Shown here in pieces: positions 9,780 through 22,099 of a stretch of DNA of 64,000 bases; position 1 is the first letter of the stretch; each line of letters starts with the position of its first letter. The stretch spans positions 9,548,001 to 9,612,000 of the forward strand of contig NW_027478161.1 of assembly GCF_051020975.1 (NCBI RefSeq), written 5' to 3'. Source of the DNA: Osmia lignaria lignaria. Its lineage: Eukaryota; Arthropoda; Insecta; Hymenoptera; Megachilidae. The notes below the pieces were generated by a model. It saw only the letters and a list, made by a program, of their open reading frames with translations, was not told the origin of the DNA and made no database searches. A program made the translations under genes and the position numbers.

Positions 9780-11389
9780 TTGCAGATTTATCTCAAGGGA
9801 AGGGGCCTGACGGACATATTTCGAGACATTTCTTCTTCTTGTTGTTCCTCTTCTGCACAGCTAAGCTGGAAGTGGCATTTGCAGGTCGCAATAGTGCAGA
9901 GTTATCTCAAAGAAAGGGGCCACGGTGTTTCTGTATCTCTATTATGTTGGTGCGGCTTCGGAACTTTTAAATATCTCGATATATCTCGAAAACTACGCTT
10001 CTGATCAAAAAATATCATAGAACGTAAATTGTAGGAAACATAATTCTCTACAAAAAAGGTCTCTTAACATTTTGCCATAGCTCGCTTCGTTTCCGAGATA
10101 TTTGCAGATTTATCTCAAGGGAAGGGGCCTGACGGACATATTTCGAGATATTTCTTCTTCTTGTTGTTCTTCTTCTGCACAGCTAAGCTGGAAGTGGCAT
10201 TTGCAGCGCGCAATAGTGCAGAGTTATCTCAAAGAAAGAGGCCACGGTGTTTCTGTATCTCTATTATGTTGGTGCGCCTTCGGAACTTTTAAACATCTCG
10301 ATATATCTCGAAAACTACGCTTCTGATCAAAAAATATCAGAGAACGTAAATTGTAGGAAACATAATTCTCTACAAAAAAGGTCTCTTAACATTTTGCCAT
10401 AGCTCGCTTCGTTTCCGAGATATTTGCAGATTTATCTCAAGGGAAGGGTCCTGACGGACATATTTCGGGATATTTCTTCTTCTTGTTGTTCTTCTTCTGC
10501 ACAGCTAAACTGGAAGTGGCATTTCCAGCTCGCAATAGTGCAGAGTTATCTCAAAGAAAGGGGCTACGGTGTTTCTGTATCTCTATTATGTTGGTGCGGC
10601 TTCGGAACTTTTAAATATCTTGATATATCTCGAGAACTACGCATCTGATCGAAAAATATCATAGAACATAAAAAGTAGGAAACTTAATTCTCTACAAAAA
10701 ACGTCTCTTAACGTTTTGCCATAGCTCGCTTCGTTTCCGAGATATTTGCAGATATATCTCAAGGGAAGGGGCCTGACGGACATATTTCGAGATATTTCTT
10801 CTTCTTGTTGTTCTTCTTCTGCACAGCTAAGCTGGAAGTGGCATTTGCAGGTCGCAATAGTGCAGAGTTATCTCAAAGAAAGGGGCCACGGTGTTTCTGT
10901 ATCTCTATTATGTTGGTGCGGCTTCGGAACTTTTAAATATCTCGATATATCTCGAAAACTACGCTTCTGATCAAAAAATATCATAGAACATAAATTATAG
11001 GAAACATAATTCTCTACAAAAAAGGACTCTTAACATTTTGCCATAGCTCGCTTCGTTTCCGAGATATTTGCAGATTTATCTCAAGGGAAGGGTCCTGACG
11101 GACATATTTCGGGATATTTCTTCTTCTTGTTGTTCTTCTTCTGCACAGCTAAACTGGAAGTGGCATTTCCAGCTCGCAATAGTGCAGAGTTATCTCAAAG
11201 AAAGGGGCTACGGTGTTTCTGTATCTCTATTATGTTGGTGCGGCTTCGGAACTTTTAAATATCTTGATATATCTCGAGAACTACGCATCTGATCGAAAAA
11301 TATCATAGAACATAAAAAGTAGGAAACTTAATTCTCTACAAAAAACGTCTCTTAACATTTTGCCATAGCTCGCTTCGTTTCCGAGATAT
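9780..11389 (+). repeat. Higher-order repeat unit, pentamer (1,610 bp)
   Basis: Order: GAGACATTTC monomer, GCGCGC monomer (with AAACATC), GGGTCC monomer, GCAGGTCGC monomer beginning GCAGATATATC, GGGTCC monomer. It has the same order and markers as the start and end of 7526-9779. Confidence 0.85.
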
Positions 11390-12999
11390 TTGCAGATTTA
11401 TCTCAAGGGAAGGGGCCTGACGGACATATTTCGAGACATTTCTTCTTCTTGTTGTTCCTCTTCTGCACAGCTAAGCTGGAAGTGGCATTTGCAGGTCGCA
11501 ATAGTGCAGAGTTATCTCAAAGAAAGGGGCCACGGTGTTTCTGTATCTCTATTATGTTGGTGCGGCTTCGGAACTTTTAAATATCTCGATATATCTCGAA
11601 AACTACGCTTCTGATCAAAAAATATCATAGAACGTAAATTGTAGGAAACATAATTCTCTACAAAAAAGGTCTCTTAACATTTTGCCATAGCTCGCTTCGT
11701 TTCCGAGATATTTGCAGATTTATCTCAAGGGAAGGGGCCTGACGGACATATTTCGAGATATTTCTTCTTCTTGTTGTTCTTCTTCTGCACAGCTAAGCTG
11801 GAAGTGGCATTTGCAGGTCGCAATAGTGCAGAGTTATCTCAAAGAAAGGGGCCACGGTGTTTCTGTATCTCTATTATGTTGGTGCGGCTTCGGAACTTTT
11901 AAATATCTCGATATATCTCGAAAACTACGCTTCTGATCAAAAAATATCATAGAACATAAATTATAGGAAACATAATTCTCTACAAAAAAGGACTCTTAAC
12001 ATTTTGCCATAGCTCGCTTCGTTTCCGAGATATTTGCAGATTTATCTCAAGGGAAGGGTCCTGACGGACATATTTCGGGATATTTCTTCTTCTTGTTGTT
12101 CTTCTTCTGCACAGCTAAACTGGAAGTGGCATTTCCAGCTCGCAATAGTGCAGAGTTATCTCAAAGAAAGGGGCTACGGTGTTTCTGTATCTCTATTATG
12201 TTGGTGTGGCTTCGGAACTTTTAAATATCTTGATATATCTCGAGAACTACGCATCTGATCGAAAAATATCATAGAACATAAAAAGTAGGAAACTTAATTC
12301 TCTACAAAAAACGTCTCTTAACGTTTTGCCATAGCTCGCTTCGTTTCCGAGATATTTGCAGATATATCTCAAGGGAAGGGGCCTGACGGACATATTTCGA
12401 GATATTTCTTCTTCTTGTTGTTCTTCTTCTGCACAGCTAAGCTGGAAGTGGCATTTGCAGGTCGCAATAGTGCAGAGTTATCTCAAAGAAAGGGGCCACG
12501 GTGTTTCTGTATCTCTATTATGTTGGTGCGGCTTCGGAACTTTTAAATATCTCGATATATCTCGAAAACTACGCTTCTGATCAAAAAATATCATAGAACA
12601 TAAATTATAGGAAACATAATTCTCTACAAAAAAGGACTCTTAACATTTTGCCATAGCTCGCTTCGTTTCCGAGATATTTGCAGATTTATCTCAAGGGAAG
12701 GGTCCTGACGGACATATTTCGGGATATTTCTTCTTCTTGTTGTTCTTCTTCTGCACAGCTAAACTGGAAGTGGCATTTCCAGCTCGCAATAGTGCAGAGT
12801 TATCTCAAAGAAAGGGGCTACGGTGTTTCTGTATCTCTATTATGTTGGTGCGGCTTCGGAACTTTTAAATATCTTGATATATCTCGAGAACTACGCATCT
12901 GATCGAAAAATATCATAGAACATAAAAAGTAGGAAACTTAATTCTCTACAAAAAACGTCTCTTAACATTTTGCCATAGCTCGCTTCGTTTCCGCGATAT
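11390..12999 (+). repeat. Higher-order repeat unit, pentamer with replaced second monomer
   Basis: Same as 9780-11389 except that the second monomer (11712) is of the GCAGGTCGC type with a type D spacer instead of the GCGCGC, AAACATC type. That looks like local conversion or a unit rebuilt by exchange. Confidence 0.8.
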
Positions 13000-13321
13000 T
13001 TGCAGATTTATCTCAAGGGAAGGGGCCTGACGGACATATTTCGAGACATTTCTTCTTCTTGTTGTTCCTCTTCTGCACAGCTAAGCTGGAAGTGGCATTT
13101 GCAGGTCGCAATAGTGCAGAGCTATCTCAAAGAAAGGGGCCACGGTGTTTCTGTATCTCTATTATGTTGGTGCGGCTTCGGAGTTTTTAAATATCTCGAT
13201 ATATCTCGAAAACTACGCTTCTGATCAAAAAATATCATAGAACGTAAATTGTAGGAAACATAATTCTCTACAAAAAAGGTCTCTTAACATTTTGCCATAG
13301 CTCGCTTCGTTTCCGAGATAT
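13000..13321 (+). repeat. First monomer of a broken further pentamer
   Basis: It has the pentamer-start markers GAGACATTTC and GTTCCTCTTC but also private changes: CCGCGATATT just upstream, AGAGCTATC, and CGGAGTTTTTAAA. The higher-order pattern stops after the next monomer. Confidence 0.75.
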
Positions 13322-14931
13322 TTGCAGATTTATCTCAAGGGAAGGGGCCTGACGGACATATTTCGAGATATTTCTTCTTCTTGTTGTTCTTCTTCTGCAC
13401 AGCTAAGCTGGAAGTGGCATTTGCAGCGCGCAATAGTGCAGAGTTATCTCAAGGAAAGAGGCCACGGTGTTTCTGTATCTCTATTATGTTGGTGCGGCTT
13501 CGGAACTTTTAAATATCTTGATATATCTCGAGAACTACGCATCTGATCAAAAAATATCATAGAGCATAAAAAGTATGAAACCTAATTTTCTACAAAAAAG
13601 GTCTGTTCACATTTTCCCATAGCTCGCTTCGTTTCCGAGATATTTGCAGATTTATCTCAAGGGAAGGGGCCTGACGGACATATTTCGAGATATTTCTTCT
13701 TCTTGTTGTTCTTCTTCTGCACAGCTAAGCTCGAAGTGGCATTTGCAGCTCGCAATAGTGCAGAGTTACCTCAAAGAAAGGGGCCACGGTGTTTCTGTAT
13801 CTCTATTATGTTGGTGCCGCTTCGGAACTTTTAAATATCTTGATATATCTCGAGAACTACGCCTCTGATCGAAAAATATCATAAAACATAAAAAGTAGGA
13901 AACTTAATTCTCTACAAAAAAGGTCTCTTAACATTTTGCCATAGCTCGCTTCGTTTCCGAGATATTTGCAGATTTATTTCAAGGGAAGGGGCCTGACGGA
14001 CATATTTCGAGATATTTCTTCTTCTTGTTGTTCTTCTTCTGCACAGCTAAGCTGGAAGTGGCATTTGCAGCGCGCAATAGTGCAGAGTTATCTCAAAGAA
14101 AGGGGCCACGGTGTTTCTGTATCTCTATTATGTTGGTGCGGCTTCGGAACTTTTAAATATCTCGATATATCTCGAAAACTACGCTTCTGATCAAAAAATA
14201 TCATAGAACGTAAATTGTAGGAAACATAATTCTCTACAAAAAAGGTCTCTTAACATTTTGCCATAGCTCGCTTCGTTTCCGAGATATTTGCAGATTTATC
14301 TCAAGGGAAGGGTCCTGACGGACATATTTCGAGATATTTCTTCTTCTTGTCGTTCTTCTTCTGCACAGCTAAACTGGAAGTGGCATTTCCAGTTCGCAAT
14401 AGTGCAGAGTTATCCCAAAGAAAGGGGCCACGGTGTTTCTGTATCTCTATTATGTTGGTGCCGCTTCGGAACTTTTAAATATCTGGATATATCTCGAGAA
14501 CTACGCATCTGATCAAAAAATATCATAGAACATAAAAAGTAGGAAACTTAATTCTCTACAAAAAAGGTGTCTTAACATTTTGCCATAGCTCGCTTGGTTT
14601 CCGAGATATTTGCAGATTTATCTCAAGGGAAGGGGCCTGACGGACATATTTCGAGATATTTCTTCTTCTTGTTGTTCTTCTTCTGCACAGCTAAGCTGGA
14701 AGTGGCATTTGCAGCGCGCAATAGTGCAGAGTTATCTCAAAGAAAGAGGCCACGGTGTTTCTGTATCTCTATTATGTTGGTGCGGCTTCGGAACTTTTAA
14801 ATATCTTGATATATCTCGAGAACTACGCCTCTGATCGAAAAATATCATAAAACATAAAAAGTAGGAAACTTAATTCTCTACAAAAAACGTCTCTTAACGT
14901 TTTGCCATAGCTCGCTTCGTTTCCGAGATAT
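13322..14931 (+). repeat. Five-monomer unit
   Basis: Order: GCGCGC monomer with a TCTGTTCACATT spacer, CTCGAAGTGG monomer with GTGCCGC, a monomer with GATTTATTTCAAGG, a GGGTCC monomer with TTGTCGTTC and CCAGTTCGC, then a monomer preceded by CGCTTGGTTTCC. The same order recurs immediately to the right with one inserted monomer. Confidence 0.8.
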
Positions 14932-16863
14932 TTGCAGATATATCTCAAGGGAAGGGGCCTGACGGACATATTTCGAGATATTTCTTCTTCTTGTTGTTCT
15001 TCTTCTGCACAGCTAAGCTGGAAGTGGCATTTGCAGCGCGCAATAGTGCAGAGTTATCTCAAGGAAAGAGGCCACGGTGTTTCTGTATCTCTATTATGTT
15101 GGTGCGGCTTCGGAACTTTTAAATATCTTGATATATCTCGAGAACTACGCATCTGATCAAAAAATATCATAGAACATAAAAAGTATGAAACCTAATTTTC
15201 TACAAAAAAGGTCTGTTCACATTTTCCCATAGCTCGCTTCGTTTCCGAGATATTTGCAGATTTATCTCAAGGGAAGGGGCCTGACGGACATATTTCGAGA
15301 TATTTCTTCTTCTTGTTGTTCTTCTTCTGCACAGCTAAGCTCGAAGTGGCATTTGCAGCTCGCAATAGTGCAGAGTTACCTCAAAGAAAGGGGCCACGGT
15401 GTTTCTGTATCTCTATTATGTTGGTGCCGCTTCGGAACTTTTAAATATCTGGATATATCTCGAGAACTACGCATCTGATCAAAAAATATGATAGAACATA
15501 AAAAGTAGGAAACTTAATTCTCTACAAAAAAGGTCTCTTAACATTTTGCCATAGCTCGCTTCGTTTCCGAGATATTTGCAGATTTATCTCAAGGGAAGGG
15601 GCCTGACGGACATATTTCGAGATATTTCTTCTTCTTGTTGTTCTTCTTCTGCACAGCTAAGCTGGAAGTGGCATTTGCAGCGCGCAATAGTGCAGAGTTA
15701 TCTCAAAGAAAGAGGCCACGGTGTTTCTGTATCTCTATTATGTTGGTGCGGCTTCGGAACTTTTAAATATCTTGATATATCTCGAGAACTACGCCTCTGA
15801 TCGAAAAATATCATAAAACATAAAAAGTAGGAAACTTAATTCTCTACAAAAAAGGTCTCTTAACATTTTGCCATAGCTCGCTTCGTTTCCGAGATATTTG
15901 CAGATTTATTTCAAGGGAAGGGGCCTGACGGACATATTTCGAGATATTTCTTCTTCTTGTTGTTCTTCTTCTGCACAGCTAAGCTGGAAGTGGCATTTGC
16001 AGCGCGCAATAGTGCAGAGTTATCTCAAAGAAAGGGGCCACGGTGTTTCTGTATCTCTATTATGTTGGTGCGGCTTCGGAACTTTTAAATATCTCGATAT
16101 ATCTCGAAAACTACGCTTCTGATCAAAAAATATCATAGAACGTAAATCGTAGGAAACATAATTCTCTACAAAAAAGGTCTCTTAACATTTTGCCATAGCT
16201 CGCTTCGTTTCCGAGATATTTGCAGATTTATCTCAAGGGAAGGGTCCTGACGGACATATTTCGAGATATTTCTTCTTCTTGTCGTTCTTCTTCTGCACAG
16301 CTAAACTGGAAGTGGCATTTCCAGTTCGCAATAGTGCAGAGTTATCCCAAAGAAAGGGGCCACGGTGTTTCTGTATCTCTATTATGTTGGTGCCGCTTCG
16401 GAACTTTTAAATATCTGGATATATCTCGAGAACTACGCATCTGATCAAAAAATATCATAGAACATAAAACGTAGGAAACTTAATTCTCTACAAAAAAGGT
16501 GTCTTAACATTTTGCCATAGCTCGCTTGGTTTCCGAGATATTTGCAGATTTATCTCAAGGGAAGGGGCCTGACGGACATATTTCGAGATATTTCTTCTTC
16601 TTGTTGTTCTTCTTCTGCACAGCTAAGCTGGAAGTGGCATTTGCAGCGCGCAATAGTGCAGAGTTATCTCAAAGAAAGAGGCCACGGTGTTTCTGTATCT
16701 CTATTATGTTGGTGCGGCTTCGGAACTTTTAAATATCTTGATATATCTCGAGAACTACGCCTCTGATCGAAAAATATCATAAAACATAAAAAGTAGGAAA
16801 CTTAATTCTCTACAAAAAAGGTCTCTTAACATTTTGCCATAGCTCGCTTCGTTTCCGAGATAT
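14932..16863 (+). repeat. Six-monomer derivative of the preceding unit (1,932 bp)
   Basis: It repeats 13322-14931 with one extra monomer inserted at 15576. The first two monomers match at offset 1,610 bp and the last three at offset 1,932 bp. The inserted monomer, ending ACGCCTCTGATCG, resembles the one at 14610. The fragment 16864-17185 repeats the GATTTATTTCAAGG monomer once more. Confidence 0.8.
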
Positions 16864-18879
16864 TTGCAGATTTATTTCAAGGGAAGGGGCCTGACGGACA
16901 TATTTCGAGATATTTCTTCTTCTTGTTGTTCTTCTTCTGCACAGCTAAGCTGGAAGTGGCATTTGCAGCGCGCAATAGTGCAGAGTTATCTCAAAGAAAG
17001 GGGCCACGGTGTTTCTGTATCTCTATTATGTTGGTGCGGCTTCGGAACTTTTAAATATCTCGATATATCTCGAAAACTACGCTTCTGATAAAAAAATATC
17101 ATAGAACGTAAATTGTAGGAAACATAATTCTCTACAAAAAAGGTCTCCTAACATTTTGCCATAGCTCGCTTCGTTTCCGAGATATTTGCAGATTTATCTC
17201 AAGGGAAGGGGCCTGACGGACATACTTCGAGATATTTCTTCTTCTTGTTGTTCTTCTTCTGCACAGCTAAGCTGGAAGTGGCATTTGCAGCTCGCAATAG
17301 TGCAGAGTTATCTCAAAGAAAGAGGCCACGGTGTTTCTGTACCTCTATTATGTTGGTGCAGCTTCGGAACTTTTAAATATCTTGATATATCTCGAGAACT
17401 ACGCATCTGATCAAAAAATATCATAGAACATAAAAAGTAGGAAACCTAATTTTCTACAAAAAAGGTCTCTTAACATTCTGCCGTAGCTCGCTTCGTTTCC
17501 GAGATATTTGCAGATTTATCTCAAGGGAAGGGGCCTGACGGACATATTTCGAAATATTTCTTATTCTTGTTGTTCTTCTTCTGCACAGCTAAGCTGGAAG
17601 TGGCATTTGCAGCTCGCAATAGTGCAGAGTTATCTCAAAGAAAGGGGCCACGGTGTTTCTGTACCTCTATTATGTTGGTGCAGCTTCGGAGCTTTTAAAT
17701 ATCTTGATATATCTCGAGAACTACGCATCTGATCAAAAAATATCATAGAAGATAAAAAGTAGGAAACTTAATTCTCTACAAAAAAGGTCTCCTAACATTT
17801 TGCCATAGCTCGCTTCGTTTCCGAGATATTTGCAGATTTATCTCAAGGGAAGGGGCCTGACGGACATACTTCGAGATATTTCTTCTTCTTGTTGTTCTTC
17901 TTCTGCACAGCTAAGCTGGAAGTGGCATTTGCAGCTCGAAATAGTGCAGAGTTATCTCATAGAAAGAGGCCACGGTGTTTCTGTACCTCTATTATGTTGG
18001 TGCAGCTTCGGAACTTTTAAATATCTTGATATATCTCGAGAACTACGCATCTGATCAAAAAATATCATAGAACATAAAAAGTAGGAAACCTAATTTTCTA
18101 CAAAAAAGGTCTCTTAACATTCTGCCGTAGCTCGCTTCGTTTCCGAGATATTTGCAGATTTATCTCAAGGGAAGGGGCCTGACGGACATATTTCGAGATA
18201 TTTCTTCTTCTTGTTGTTCTTCTTCTGCACAGCTAAGCTGGAAGTGGCATTTGCAGCTCGCAATAGTGCAGAGTTATCTCAAAGAAAGGGGCCACGGTGT
18301 TTCTGTATCTCTATTATGTTGGTGCGGCTTCGGAACTTTTAAATATCTCGATGTATCTCGAGAACTACGCATCTGATCAAACAATATCATAGAACATAAA
18401 AAGTAGGAAACTTAATTCTCTACAAATAAGGTCGCTTAACATTTTGCCATAGCTCGCTTCGTTTCCGAGATATTTGCAGATTTATCTCAAGGGAAGGGGC
18501 CTGACGGACATATTTCGAGATATTTCTTCTTCTTGTTGTTCTTCTTCTGCACAGCTAAGCTGGAAGTGGCATTTGCAGCGCGCAATAGTGCAGAGTTATC
18601 TCAAAGAAAGAGGCCACGGTGTTTCTGTATCTCTATTATGTTGGTGCGGCTTCGGAACTTTTAAATATCTTGATATATCTCGAGAACTACGCATCTGGTC
18701 AAAAAATATCATAGAACGTAAATTGTAGGAAACATAATTCTCTACAAAAAAGGTCTCTTAACATTTTGCCATAGCTCGCTTCGTTTCCGAGATATTTGCA
18801 GATTTATCTCAAGGGAAGGGGTCTGACGGACATATTTCGAGATATTTCTTCTTCTTGTTGTTCTTCTTCTGCACAGCTA

Positions 18880-20489
18880 AGCTCGAAGTGGCATTTGCAG
18901 CTCGCAATAGTGCAGAGTTATCGCAAAGAAAGGGGCCACGGTGTTTCTGTATCTCTATTATGTTGGTGCGGCTTCGGAACTTTTAAATATCTTGATATAT
19001 CTCGAGAACTACGCATCTGATCAAAAAATATCATAGAACATAAAAAGTAGGAAACTTAATTCTCTACAAAAAAGGTCTCTTAACATTTTGCCATAGCTCG
19101 CTTCGTTTCCGAGATATTTGCAGATTTATCTCAAGGGAAGGGGTCTGACGGACATATTTCGAGATATTTCTTCTTCTTGTTGTTCTTCTTCTGCAAAGCT
19201 AAGCTGGAAGTGGCATTTGCAGCGCGCAGTAGTGCAGAGTTATCTCAAAGAAAGAGGCCACGGTGTTTCTGTATCTCTATTATGTTGCTGCGGCTTCGGA
19301 ACTTTTAAATATCTTGATATATCTCGAGAACTACGCATCTGATCAAAAAATATCATAGAACATAAAAAGTAGGAAACCTAATTTTCTACAAAAAAGTTCT
19401 CTTAACATTTTCCCATAGCTCGCTTGGTTTCCGAGATATTTGCAGATTTATCTCAAGGGAAGGGGCCTGACGGACATATTTCGAGATATTTCTTCTTCTT
19501 GTTGTTCTTCTTCTGCACAGCTAAGCTGGAAGTGGCATTTGCAGGTCGCAATAGTGCAGAGTTATCTCAAAGAAAGGGGCCACGGTGTTTCTGTATCTCT
19601 ATTATGTTGGTGCGGCTTCGGAACTTTTAAATATCTTGATATATCTCGAGAACTACGCATCTGATCCAAAAATATCATACAACATAAAAAGTAGGAAACT
19701 TAATTCTCTACAAAAAAGGTCTCTTAACATTTTGCCATAGCTCGCTTCGTTTCCGAGATATTTGCAGATTTATCTCAAGGGAAGGGGCCTGACGGACATA
19801 TTTCGAGATATTTCTTCTTCTTGTTGTTCTTCTTCTGCACAGCTAAGCTGGAAGTGGCATTTGCAGCTCGCAATAGTGCAGAGTTATCTCAAAGAAAGGG
19901 GCCACGGTGTTTCTGTACCTCTATTATGTTGGTGCAGCTTCGGAGCTTTTAAATATCTTGATATATCTCGAGAACTACGCATCTGATCAAAAAATATCAT
20001 AGAACATAAAAAGTAGGAAACTTAATTCTCTACAAAAGAGGTATCTTAACGTTTTGCCATAGCTCGCTTCGTTTCCGAGATATTTGCAGATTTATCTCAA
20101 GGGAAGGGGCCTGACGGACATATTTCGAGATATTTCTTCTTCTTGTTGTTCTTCTTCTGCACAGCTAAGCTGGAAGTGGCATTTGCAGGTCGCAATAGTG
20201 CAGAGTTATCTCAAAGAAAGGGGCCACGGTGTTTCTGTATCTCTATTATGTTGATGCGGCTTCGGAACTTTTAAATATCTCGATATATCTCGAAAACTAC
20301 GCTTCTGATCAAAAAATATCATAGAACATAAATTATAGGAAACATAATTCTCTACAAAAAAGGACTCTTAACATTTTGCCATAGCTCGTTTCGTTTCCGA
20401 GATATTTGCAGATTTATCTCAAGGGAAGGGTCCTGACGGACATATTTCGGGATATTTCTTCTTCTTGTTGTTCTTCTTCTGCACAGCTA
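18880..20489 (+). repeat. 1,610-bp tandem duplication inside copy 1, first unit
   Basis: Five monomers' worth of sequence that repeats immediately at 20490-22099. Shared rare markers are CTGCAAAGCTAAG, GCGCGCAGTAGTG, CGCTTGGTTTCC, GATCCAAAAATATC with ATACAACAT, and ACAAAAGAGGTATC. Copy 2 has this stretch once (about 43023-44632), so the doubling arose in copy 1 after the large duplication, or copy 2 lost one unit. Confidence 0.88.
20084..20405 (+). repeat. Monomer with ATGTTGATGCGG variant
   Basis: A G-to-A change makes a stop in the short open frame. The same variant is at 21694 (tandem copy) and 44227 (copy 2). Confidence 0.9.
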
Positions 20490-22099
20490 AGCTCGAAGTG
20501 GCATTTGCAGCTCGCAATAGTGCAGAGTTATCGCAAAGAAAGGGGCCACGGTGTTTCTGTATCTCTATTATGTTGGTGCGGCTTCGGAACTTTTAAATAT
20601 CTTGATATATCTCGAGAACTACGCATCTGATCAAAAAATATCATAGAACATAAAAAGTAGGAAACTTAATTCTCTACAAAAAAGGTCTCTTAACATTTTG
20701 CCATAGCTCGCTTCGTTTCCGAGATATTTGCAGATTTATCTCAAGGGAAGGGGTCTGACGGACATATTTCGAGATATTTCTTCTTCTTGTTGTTCTTCTT
20801 CTGCAAAGCTAAGCTGGAAGTGGCATTTGCAGCGCGCAGTAGTGCAGAGTTATCTCAAAGAAAGAGGCCACGGTGTTTCTGTATCTCTATTATGTTGCTG
20901 CGGCTTCGGAACTTTTAAATATCTTGATATATCTCGAGAACTACGCATCTGATCAAAAAATATCATAGAACATAAAAAGTAGGAAACCTAATTTTCTACA
21001 AAAAAGTTCTCTTAACATTTTCCCATAGCTCGCTTGGTTTCCGAGATATTTGCAGATTTATCTCAAGGGAAGGGGCCTGACGGACATATTTCGAGATATT
21101 TCTTCTTCTTGTTGTTCTTCTTCTGCACAGCTAAGCTGGAAGTGGCATTTGCAGGTCGCAATAGTGCAGAGTTATCTCAAAGAAAGGGGCCACGGTGTTT
21201 CTGTATCTCTATTATGTTGGTGCGGCTTCGGAACTTTTAAATATCTTGATATATCTCGAGAACTACGCATCTGATCCAAAAATATCATACAACATAAAAA
21301 GTAGGAAACTTAATTCTCTACAAAAAAGGTCTCTTAACATTTTGCCATAGCTCGCTTCGTTTCCGAGATATTTGCAGATTTATCTCAAGGGAAGGGGCCT
21401 GACGGACATATTTCGAGATATTTCTTCTTCTTGTTGTTCTTCTTCTGCACAGCTAAGCTGGAAGTGGCATTTGCAGCTCGCAATAGTGCAGAGTTATCTC
21501 AAAGAAAGGGGCCACGGTGTTTCTGTACCTCTATTATGTTGGTGCAGCTTCGGAGCTTTTAAATATCTTGATATATCTCGAGAACTACGCATCTGATCAA
21601 AAAATATCATAGAACATAAAAAGTAGGAAACTTAATTCTCTACAAAAGAGGTATCTTAACGTTTTGCCATAGCTCGCTTCGTTTCCGAGATATTTGCAGA
21701 TTTATCTCAAGGGAAGGGGCCTGACGGACATATTTCGAGATATTTCTTCTTCTTGTTGTTCTTCTTCTGCACAGCTAAGCTGGAAGTGGCATTTGCAGGT
21801 CGCAATAGTGCAGAGTTATCTCAAAGAAAGGGGCCACGGTGTTTCTGTATCTCTATTATGTTGATGCGGCTTCGGAACTTTTAAATATCTCGATATATCT
21901 CGAAAACTACGCTTCTGATCAAAAAATATCATAGAACATAAATTATAGGAAACATAATTCTCTACAAAAAAGGACTCTTAACATTTTGCCATAGCTCGTT
22001 TCGTTTCCGAGATATTTGCAGATTTATCTCAAGGGAAGGGTCCTGACGGACATATTTCGGGATATTTCTTCTTCTTGTTGTTCTTCTTCTGCACAGCTA
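20490..22099 (+). repeat. 1,610-bp tandem duplication inside copy 1, second unit
   Basis: Partner of 18880-20489. The joint lies inside monomer 20406, whose left part (CTCGTTTCGTTTCC, GGGTCC, TTCGGGATATT) is like 22016 and whose right part (CTCGAAGTGG, TTATCGCAAAG) is like 18796. Confidence 0.88.
21694..22015 (+). repeat. Monomer with ATGTTGATGCGG variant
   Basis: Tandem-duplicate partner of 20084 at 1,610 bp. Confidence 0.9.

Larger units (their letters stand above)
7204..13321 (+). repeat. Array segment 2: higher-order repeat domain based on 1,610-bp units
   Basis: Nineteen monomers in which a type with GGGAAGGGTCCTGACGG, TTCGGGATATT, CTAAACTGG and TTCCAGCTCGC alternates with a type with TTGCAGGTCGC. 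Every fifth monomer (9780, 11390, 13000; also 7526) carries the linked pair GAGACATTTC and GTTCCTCTTC, fixing a pentameric period. No other sequence is present. Confidence 0.88.
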
